Source of the DNA: Pseudomonas sp. NFACC02
Lineage (GTDB): Bacteria; Pseudomonadota; Gammaproteobacteria; Pseudomonadales; Pseudomonadaceae
Reading direction: 5' to 3'
NCBI RefSeq assembly: GCF_900110765.1
Contig: NZ_FOEO01000014.1
Coordinates: forward strand, 62,001-126,000
Length of the DNA stretch: 64,000 nucleotides
The notes beneath the pieces were generated by a model. That model was given only the letters and a program-made list of their open reading frames with translations. It made no database searches and had not been told where the DNA came from. Below are positions 57,753 through 64,000 of the stretch, piece after piece. Both the position numbers and the translations under genes were made by a program. Position 1 is the first letter of the stretch. The number at the start of each line of letters is the position of its first letter.

Positions 57753-58295
57753 TTACCACATCAGATCGTCAGGGATCTTGTAGGCCGCGTACGGATCGTC
57801 GCCGTCCGGCTCCTCCGTTGGCTCGGTGAGCAGCACGATACGGCGAGGATCACGCTCCTGCACCTTGAGCGCCGCTTCGCGAGGGATGACTTCGTAGGTG
57901 CCACCGTGGTGGACGATCGCCAGCGAGCCGTTGCTCAGCTTGCTTCGCATCAGCGAGTTGACCGACAGGCGCTTGACCTTCTTGTCGTCGACGAAGTTGT
58001 AGTAATCCTCGGTGGTCAGCTTTGGCAGGCGCGTGGCTTCGATCAACTGCTTGACCTGAGCGGCACGGGCCTTTTGCTCGGCCTTTTCCTGCTGCTGACG
58101 GTTCAGTTCCTGGTCACGTCTGGCCTTCTCGGCCATGGCTTCCTGGGCGGCGCGCTGGCTGGCGTCGTCGGCAACCGCTTGGCCCTTGTGCACCAAACGC
58201 TGTTCTTTCTGCTTGGTTTTGGCGACCTGTTTGGCCTGCTTTTCGTTGACCAGACCTGCCTTGAGCAACTGGTCACGAAGGGAAATACCCGCCAT
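57753..58295 (-). CDS. DUF2058 family protein
   Basis: A 180-residue highly charged protein (MAGISLRDQLLKAGLVNEKQ) with a coiled-coil, lysine/glutamine-rich middle (about 20-85) and a C-terminal region with RLSVNSLMRSKLSNGSLAIV and TYEVIP. It matches the DUF2058/YaiL family, of unknown role, possibly nucleic-acid associated. It starts 26 bp after mazG ends, on the same strand. Confidence 0.88.
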   Translation of the reverse strand: MAGISLRDQLLKAGLVNEKQAKQVAKTKQKEQRLVHKGQAVADDASQRAAQEAMAEKARRDQELNRQQQEKAEQKARAAQVKQLIEATRLPKLTTEDYYNFVDDKKVKRLSVNSLMRSKLSNGSLAIVHHGGTYEVIPREAALKVQERDPRRIVLLTEPTEEPDGDDPYAAYKIPDDLMW

Positions 58296-58321
58296 TTATC
58301 TTCTCTCTCTCAATAGTCAAC

Positions 58322-59155
58322 TCAACCGCAGTTGGGCGTGTTCTTTTCCTGACGCTTGGCTTCGCCCCAGAGCGCATCCATCTCTTCGAGGCTGCAATCT
58401 TCGATGGGGCGAGCGGTGTCGCGCAAGGCCTGTTCGATAAAACGAAAACGCCGCTCGAATTTGCCGTTGGCGGCGCGCAGGGCATTTTCCGGATCGACCT
58501 TGAGATGACGGGCCAGATTGACCACGACGAACAGCAGGTCCCCAATCTCTTCCTGGATGCCCTCACTGTCGTTGTCGGCCATGGCCTCGAGAACCTCATC
58601 GAGCTCCTCGCGCACCTTGTCGACCACGGGCAATGCGGCCGGCCAGTCAAAACCGACTTGCGCCGCACGCTTCTGTAACTTGGCGGCCCGCGCCAAGGCT
58701 GGCAGCACGTTTGGTACATCGTCCAGCAAGGACAGCTGCTCGGGCGCGTGAGCCTTCTCGGCACGCTCCTCGGCCTTGATCGCTTCCCATCGATGCTTGA
58801 CCTGATCTTCGCTCAGACGCGGCGTTTCCAAGGGCGCATACAGGTCGCCCGTGGGAAAAACGTGGGGATGGCGGCGAATCAGTTTGCGTGTGATCCCGTC
58901 GACCACGGCATCGAACTCGAACCGCCCTTCTTCGCGCGCCAGCTGGCAGTAATACACCACCTGAAACAACAGATCGCCCAACTCGCCGCGCAGGTCATCG
59001 AAATCACCGCGTTCGATGGCATCGGCGACTTCATAGGCTTCTTCGAGGGTGTGGGGAACGATAGTCGCGTAATTCTGCTTGACGTCCCACGGACAGCCGT
59101 ATTGCGGGTCGCGCAAACGGGCCATGAGGTTAAGCAGATCCTGGAGCTTATACAT
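58322..59155 (-). CDS. mazG: Nucleoside triphosphate pyrophosphohydrolase
   Basis: MazG hydrolyses NTPs and dNTPs to monophosphates. The start at 59155 (MYKLQDLLNLMARLRDPQYG) gives 277 residues; the frame to 59188 adds 11 residues. Two tandem MazG domains carry the metal-binding acidic motifs: LEEAYEVADAIERGD with GELGDLLFQV, then VREELDEVLEAM with EEIGDLLFVV. It follows relA, and in E. coli MazG also affects ppGpp levels. Confidence 0.93.
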   Translation of the reverse strand: MYKLQDLLNLMARLRDPQYGCPWDVKQNYATIVPHTLEEAYEVADAIERGDFDDLRGELGDLLFQVVYYCQLAREEGRFEFDAVVDGITRKLIRRHPHVFPTGDLYAPLETPRLSEDQVKHRWEAIKAEERAEKAHAPEQLSLLDDVPNVLPALARAAKLQKRAAQVGFDWPAALPVVDKVREELDEVLEAMADNDSEGIQEEIGDLLFVVVNLARHLKVDPENALRAANGKFERRFRFIEQALRDTARPIEDCSLEEMDALWGEAKRQEKNTPNCG

Positions 59156-59208
59156 TGAAAGTCCTGTCGGTACTTCGGATCGAGACATTCGGCGCCTGAA
59201 CCGCCGCC

Positions 59209-59272
59209 ATCGCGAGCACGCTCACGCCTACAGGACATCGCGTTCCCCTGTAGGCGTGAGCGTGCTCGCGAT
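59209..59272. repeat. Perfect 26-bp inverted repeat (REP doublet) between relA and mazG
   Basis: Positions 59209-59234 and 59247-59272 are exact reverse complements with a 12-bp loop, starting ATCGCGAGCACGCTCACG. In the relA-mazG transcript it would form a very stable hairpin just after the relA stop. Confidence 0.9.
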
Positions 59273-59298
59273 CAGCGGTTGCCAGAAGCAAGCCCTGA

Positions 59299-61542
59299 TC
59301 AAGGCGTACGATTACGCCGCGTCTCGATGATGTTCGGCAACTGAGATATCCGTCCCAACAACCGCCCCAGTGCATCCAGACCCGGAATCTCGATGGTCAG
59401 GGACATCAGTGCAGTGTTGTCTTCCTTGTTCGAGCGGGTATTGACGGCCAGCACGTTGATGCGTTCGTTGAGCAAGACCTGAGACACGTCACGCAGCAGA
59501 CCGGAGCGGTCGTAGGCCCGAATGATGATGTCCACCGGGTAGGTGAGCACCGGCACCGGGCCCCAACTGACCTGGATGATCCGCTCAGGCTCGCGCCCGC
59601 CCAGTTGCAACACCGACGCGCAGTCCTGACGGTGAATGCTCACACCGCGGCCCTGGGTGATGTAACCGACGATGGCATCGCCCGGCAGCGGCTGGCAGCA
59701 GCCGGCCATCTGGGTCATCAGGTTACCGACGCCCTGAATCTGAATGTCGCCGCGTTTGCCCGGCTTGTACCCGGATGCCTTGCGCGGGATCAGTTCCAGT
59801 TGCTCGTTGCCGCGTTCAGGCTCGACCAGTTGCTGCGCCAGGTTGACCAGTTGCGCCAGACGCAGGTCGCCGGCACCGAGCGCGGCGAACATGTCTTCGG
59901 CGGTCTTCATGTTGGCTTTGTCCGCCAACTTGTCGAAGTCCACCTGTGGCAGCGCCAGACGGGCCAGTTCGCGCTCGAGCAAGACCTTGCCGGCCGCGAC
60001 GTTCTGATCGCGCGCCTGCAGCTTGAACCAGTGGACGATCTTCGCCCGCGCTCGCGAGGTGGTGATGTAGCCCAGGTTCGAGTTCAGCCAGTCGCGGCTT
60101 GGGGTGCCGTGCTTGCTGGTGATGATCTCGACCTGTTCACCGGTCTGCAGGCTGTAGTTGAGCGGCACGATGCGGCCGTTGATCTTCGCGCCACGGCAGT
60201 TATGCCCGATTTCGGTGTGGACGCGATAGGCAAAGTCCAGCGGCGTCGCGCCTTTGGGCAGGTCGATGGCGTGACCGTCCGGGGTGAACACGTACACCCG
60301 GTCAGGCTCGATGTCGACGCGCAGTTGCTCGGCCAGACCACCGATGTCGCCCAGTTCCTCATGCCATTCCAGTACCTGGCGCAGCCACGAGATTTTCTCT
60401 TCGTAATGGTTGGAGCTGGATTTGACGTCAGTGCCTTTGTATTTCCAGTGGGCACAGACGCCGAGCTCGGCTTCTTCGTGCATCGCGTGGGTGCGGATCT
60501 GCACTTCCAGCACCTTGCCCTCGGGACCGATCACGGCCGTGTGCAGCGAACGGTAGCCGTTCTCCTTGGGGTTGGCGATGTAGTCGTCGAACTCCTTGGG
60601 AATGTGCCGCCACAGGGTGTGGACGATCCCGAGCGCGGTGTAGCAGTCGCGCATTTCCGGCACCAGTACCCGCACGGCGCGAACGTCGTAGATCTGGCTG
60701 AACTCCAGACCTTTGCGCTGCATTTTGCGCCAGATCGAATAGATGTGTTTGGCACGACCACTGATGTCGGCGGTCACGCCGGTGGCCAGCAGTTCATTTT
60801 CCAGCTGCGACATGACGTCGGTGATGAAGCGCTCGCGATCCAGGCGACGCTCGTGCAGCAGCTTGGCGATCTGCTTGTACTGCTCAGGCTCCAGGTACCG
60901 GAAGGACAGGTCCTCCAGCTCCCATTTGATATGACCGATGCCGAGGCGGTGCGCGAGTGGCGCATAGATGTCGAAGACCTCCCGGGCAACCCGGTTGCGC
61001 TTCTCATCGTCGGTGTTCTTGACCGCACGGATCGCGCAGGTGCGCTCGGCCAGTTTGATCAGGGCGACGCGGACGTCATCCACCATCGCGACCAGCATCT
61101 TGCGCAGGTTCTCGACCTGCGCCTGAGTGCCCAATACCAACGATTGACGCGGACTGAGGCTGGCGCTGATAGCGGCCATGCGCAGCACGCCATCGATCAG
61201 CTTGGCCACCGTGGGACCAAACCGCTGACTGACGTCCGGCAGCGGGATCTTGCCCTCGCGCACGCCCCGATAAATCACGGCCGCGATGAGCGAGTCCTGA
61301 TCGAGCTTGAGATCGGCCAGAATTTCAGCGATTTCCAGGCCCGTCTGAAAACTCGACGTGCCTTCCGCCCAGAGGTTCTTGGCGGCGTTGTCCTGTTGCT
61401 CGGCTTGCCGGGCAAATTCACAGGCCTCTTTGAGCGCCTGTCGGTCCACTGCGAGGTCGACGCTGACCACATGATCAAGCCACGCGTCGAGATTGATACT
61501 GCCGTCTGTGTTTATCGGCTGGTGTGCTCTCACCTGTACCAT
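59299..61542 (-). CDS. relA: GTP pyrophosphokinase (stringent response)
   Basis: RelA makes (p)ppGpp on stalled ribosomes. The 747-residue protein has the Rel/SpoT layout: a pseudo-hydrolase domain where the catalytic HD motif is replaced (AAVIYRGVREG, about 87-97), a synthetase domain (YDVRAVRVLVPE, ENGYRSLHTAV), a TGS domain (VYVFTPDGHAIDLPKGATPL), a zinc-finger region (MAGCCQPLPGDAIVGYI, IHRQDC) and a C-terminal ACT domain. The degenerate HD motif marks it as RelA rather than bifunctional SpoT. GGGAAGG precedes the ATG. Confidence 0.96.
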   Translation of the reverse strand: MVQVRAHQPINTDGSINLDAWLDHVVSVDLAVDRQALKEACEFARQAEQQDNAAKNLWAEGTSSFQTGLEIAEILADLKLDQDSLIAAVIYRGVREGKIPLPDVSQRFGPTVAKLIDGVLRMAAISASLSPRQSLVLGTQAQVENLRKMLVAMVDDVRVALIKLAERTCAIRAVKNTDDEKRNRVAREVFDIYAPLAHRLGIGHIKWELEDLSFRYLEPEQYKQIAKLLHERRLDRERFITDVMSQLENELLATGVTADISGRAKHIYSIWRKMQRKGLEFSQIYDVRAVRVLVPEMRDCYTALGIVHTLWRHIPKEFDDYIANPKENGYRSLHTAVIGPEGKVLEVQIRTHAMHEEAELGVCAHWKYKGTDVKSSSNHYEEKISWLRQVLEWHEELGDIGGLAEQLRVDIEPDRVYVFTPDGHAIDLPKGATPLDFAYRVHTEIGHNCRGAKINGRIVPLNYSLQTGEQVEIITSKHGTPSRDWLNSNLGYITTSRARAKIVHWFKLQARDQNVAAGKVLLERELARLALPQVDFDKLADKANMKTAEDMFAALGAGDLRLAQLVNLAQQLVEPERGNEQLELIPRKASGYKPGKRGDIQIQGVGNLMTQMAGCCQPLPGDAIVGYITQGRGVSIHRQDCASVLQLGGREPERIIQVSWGPVPVLTYPVDIIIRAYDRSGLLRDVSQVLLNERINVLAVNTRSNKEDNTALMSLTIEIPGLDALGRLLGRISQLPNIIETRRNRTP

Positions 61543-61701
61543 GTTGCTTACCTTCCCTACGGCGCGATGAAATGCGCCATCAGTCGCCAGCCTTCTTCAG
61601 CGCACGCACCTTGCGGGCCATGCAAGATCGCATACGCGGGCCAGTCGGATTAAACGAGAGTCCCTGTAAGACACCGGTCCGCTTCCTTGAACCGCACCGT
61701 C

Positions 61702-63057
61702 TCACTTACTCGCTTCAAATAACGCCATTGCCTCGACATGCGCTGTCTGCGGGAACATATCGAGGATTCCGGCACGTTTTAATCGGTAGCCCTGCTTGAT
61801 CAATTCGACCGTGTCACGCGCCAAAGTTGCCGGATTGCACGACACGTAAAGTAACCGTTCAGCACCCAACGACTTGAGCTTGCCGACCACTTCAAATGCC
61901 CCGTCTCGCGGAGGATCGAGCAGTACTGCGCGGAAACCTTCCGCCACCCAGGGCGCCTTGTCCAGCGGCTGCGACAGATCCGCCTGAAAAAACGTCACAT
62001 TATGCAAATCATTGCCGACTGCGTTGCCGGTTGCACGCTGGACCATCGTCTCGACCCCCTCCACCGCCACCACGTCGCGCGTGATCTGCGCCAGCGGTAG
62101 AGCGAAGTTACCAAGCCCGCAGAACAAGTCCAGCACTCGTTCATCTGCACCCGGTGCAAGCCACGCCAGCGCCTGCTGGATCATCGCCGTGTTGACCTGC
62201 GCGTTGACCTGGACGAAGTCGCCCGGCCGGTACGCCAGCTCCAGATTCCAGGGTTCCAGACGAAAGCCCAGGTGCGCCGAAGCGTCCACAGGCTGTGGGC
62301 CATCCTCGCCGTGCAACCACAGTTGCGCGTCGTGGGTTTCGCAGAAGGCCTGGAGAATGTCGAGGTCCTTGTCCGCCAGCGGCGCGGTATGGCGCAACAG
62401 CACGGCGTTGGCCGAACCGCTGAACAACTCGACGTGCCCCAACGCTTGCGGCTTGCTCAAGCGCCCGAGCATCTCCGGTAACGCCGTCATGATCGGTTGC
62501 AAGGCCTGTACCAGCACCGGGCATTGATCGATGGCGATGATGTCCTGACTGGATGCAGCCCGAAACCCGACCTCGAGGCGTTTACCTTTCGGGTCCCAGC
62601 GAACAGCAACGCGAGCCCGCCGGCGGTAGGCGTATTCGTCCCCCGTCAGCGGCGCGGCCCACTCATCAGGCTCGACACCAGCCACGCGACTCAACTGCTC
62701 GGCGAGCATGCGCTGTTTCAGGGCAAGCTGTTCGTCGTGGGGCATCTGCTGCACGCTGCAGCCACCGCAACGACCGAAGTGCGGGCACGCTGGCTGACGA
62801 CGCAGAGGGCTGGCGCTGAACACCCGCTCGGTGCGGGCCTCGACCACCTTGCCATGCGCACCGAGCACGCGGGCCTCCACCTCTTCGCCGGCCAGCGAGC
62901 CCGCCACGAACCAGGTGCGACCGTCGACAAAACCGATGCCACGGCCGTCATTGGACAGGCGCTCAATGGTCAGGCGTTGTTTCTTACCGGTAGGGACCTG
63001 CGTTGTCCGGGTGCCGCCACTGGGCTGGAAACGCAGGCCAGCATCACGCCTGGCCAT
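61702..63057 (-). CDS. rlmD: 23S rRNA (uracil(1939)-C(5))-methyltransferase
   Basis: RlmD (RumA) methylates U1939. The 451-residue protein has an N-terminal TRAM domain ([20 protein letters not shown]), four-cysteine Fe-S ligands ([15 protein letters not shown] and IDQCPVLVQ), the SAM-binding [21 protein letters not shown] and the nucleophile cysteine in [14 protein letters not shown]. It overlaps cysM by one base and lies 159 bp before relA. Confidence 0.94.
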   Translation of the reverse strand: MARRDAGLRFQPSGGTRTTQVPTGKKQRLTIERLSNDGRGIGFVDGRTWFVAGSLAGEEVEARVLGAHGKVVEARTERVFSASPLRRQPACPHFGRCGGCSVQQMPHDEQLALKQRMLAEQLSRVAGVEPDEWAAPLTGDEYAYRRRARVAVRWDPKGKRLEVGFRAASSQDIIAIDQCPVLVQALQPIMTALPEMLGRLSKPQALGHVELFSGSANAVLLRHTAPLADKDLDILQAFCETHDAQLWLHGEDGPQPVDASAHLGFRLEPWNLELAYRPGDFVQVNAQVNTAMIQQALAWLAPGADERVLDLFCGLGNFALPLAQITRDVVAVEGVETMVQRATGNAVGNDLHNVTFFQADLSQPLDKAPWVAEGFRAVLLDPPRDGAFEVVGKLKSLGAERLLYVSCNPATLARDTVELIKQGYRLKRAGILDMFPQTAHVEAMALFEASK

Positions 63058-63959
63058 CAGTTGGGCGCATCGTAGACACCGGTCGACAGGTAACGGTCGC
63101 CACGGTCACAGATGATCGCGACCATGACCGCGTTCTCGACTTCCCGGGACAGACGCAGCATGCCGGCCACGGCGCCGCCCGACGACACGCCACAGAAAAT
63201 GCCTTCTTCACGGGCCAGACGCCGCATGACGTCCTCGGCTTCGCTCTGGGCCATGTCCATGATCCGGTCGACGCGGTCGGCCTGATAGATCTTCGGCAGG
63301 TATTCCTGCGGCCAGCGACGGATGCCGGGAATCGCCGAGCCGTCCATGGGCTGCAAACCGACGATCTGGACGTTCGGGTTCTGTTCCTTGAGGTAACGCG
63401 AGGTGCCCATGATGGTGCCCGTGGTCCCCATGGAGCTGACGAAGTGGGTGATGGTGCCGCCGGTCTGCCGCCAGATTTCGGGGCCGGTGCCGACATAATG
63501 CGCTTCTGGATTGTCGCCGTTGGCAAACTGGTCCAGCACCTTGCCACGGCCTTCGGCCTGCATGCGCTCGGCCAGATCACGGGCGCCTTCCATGCCTTCT
63601 TCCTTGCTGACGAGAATCAACTCGGCGCCATACGCCGTCATCGCCGCCTTGCGCTCGGCACTGGAGTTGTCCGGCATGATCAGAATCATGCGGTAGCCCT
63701 TGATCGCGGCGGCCATGGCCAGGGCGATGCCGGTGTTGCCGGAGGTGGCTTCGATCAGGGTGTCGCCCTGGTGGATCTGTCCGCGCAACTCGGCGCGGGT
63801 GATCATCGACAGCGCCGGGCGATCCTTTACGGAACCGGCCGGATTATTGCCTTCCAGCTTGAGAAGCAACGTGTTGCTGGTGTTCCCGGCCATGCGTTGC
63901 AGACGCACCAGCGGGGTGTTGCCGACGCAATCGGCGATGGTTTGATACTGCAGGGTCAT
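63057..63959 (-). CDS. cysM: Cysteine synthase B
   Basis: A PLP-dependent O-acetylserine sulfhydrylase of 300 residues. The PLP lysine is K45 in [13 protein letters not shown], the phosphate loop is [12 protein letters not shown], and [13 protein letters not shown] contacts substrate. The CysM type can also use thiosulfate. It is first of the cysM-rlmD-relA-mazG-DUF2058 minus-strand series. The 41 bases to the window end show no further gene. Confidence 0.94.
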   Translation of the reverse strand: MTLQYQTIADCVGNTPLVRLQRMAGNTSNTLLLKLEGNNPAGSVKDRPALSMITRAELRGQIHQGDTLIEATSGNTGIALAMAAAIKGYRMILIMPDNSSAERKAAMTAYGAELILVSKEEGMEGARDLAERMQAEGRGKVLDQFANGDNPEAHYVGTGPEIWRQTGGTITHFVSSMGTTGTIMGTSRYLKEQNPNVQIVGLQPMDGSAIPGIRRWPQEYLPKIYQADRVDRIMDMAQSEAEDVMRRLAREEGIFCGVSSGGAVAGMLRLSREVENAVMVAIICDRGDRYLSTGVYDAPN

Positions 63960-64000
63960 GGCGTGTTCGCGATCCAGACGTGCGGGGGTCGCCTATCATA

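Noticed and set aside
59605..61653. A 682-codon plus-strand frame opposite relA
   Set aside because: It is an antisense shadow of relA with low-complexity, charged translation and no start signals.

Overview
This 64-kb window is chromosomal DNA of a Pseudomonas, most likely from the fluorescens/syringae side of the genus. The evidence is gene content and order: gyrA-serC-pheA-hisC-tyrA/aroA, the rbdA to fumC block, gbuR/gbuA, the cob operon and the purM/purN to cysM block all match arrangements I remember from P. aeruginosa PAO1 (PA numbers below are from memory). GC content is high, and REP-type palindromes fill the intergenic spaces. I see no prophage, insertion sequence, CRISPR array, rRNA or tRNA. 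Coding density is high and most genes are housekeeping genes.

Layout. 1-7.8 kb (minus): an aromatic amino acid/serine operon (serC, pheA, hisC, and a fused tyrA-aroA cut by the window edge) downstream of gyrA. 8-13 kb: methionine-salvage genes mtnA and mtaD, divergent, followed by ubiG, mupP and yciK. 13-24.6 kb: a diguanylate cyclase, a heme-oxygenase-like putative metalloenzyme, the c-di-GMP enzyme RbdA, an ABC exporter, a DsbA-fold protein, trhO, bolA, a DUF2059 protein, fumC and a flavodoxin-fold oxidoreductase. 24.6-30.3 kb: a repeat array, a DUF6316 protein, tapT, the guanidinobutyrate locus (gbuR, gbuA, symporter) and an acyl-carrier-like protein lacking the usual serine. 30.3-36.4 kb: a 40-residue PA1414-like protein, rmuC, two small hypotheticals, a FadL-family porin and a periplasmic glutathione peroxidase.

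36.6-45.8 kb (minus): a ten-gene cobalamin operon (cobO, cobB, bluB, cbiB, cobD, cobQ, cobU, cobT, cobC, cobS) behind a cobalamin riboswitch. It covers cobyrinate amidation, adenosylation, lower-ligand synthesis and nucleotide-loop assembly. 46-64 kb: a PQQ-type sugar dehydrogenase lipoprotein, a repeat-rich spacer, two NlpC/P60 lipoproteins, a sirtuin, hda, an AI-2E family membrane protein, a DUF2066 protein, purM-purN, a DUF3108 protein, a second repeat-rich spacer, a small hypothetical, a DUF2058 protein, mazG, relA, rlmD and cysM.

The most unusual content is intergenic. Three copies of a roughly 240-260 bp element (47932-48168, 56517-56762, 56935-57196) differ by paired substitutions that preserve several hairpins, which points to selection on structure rather than coding. 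There is also a near-perfect 164-bp hairpin (47692-47855), a four-copy REP-linked family (24629-25069 and 36513-36606), and a 26-bp perfect inverted repeat between mazG and relA.
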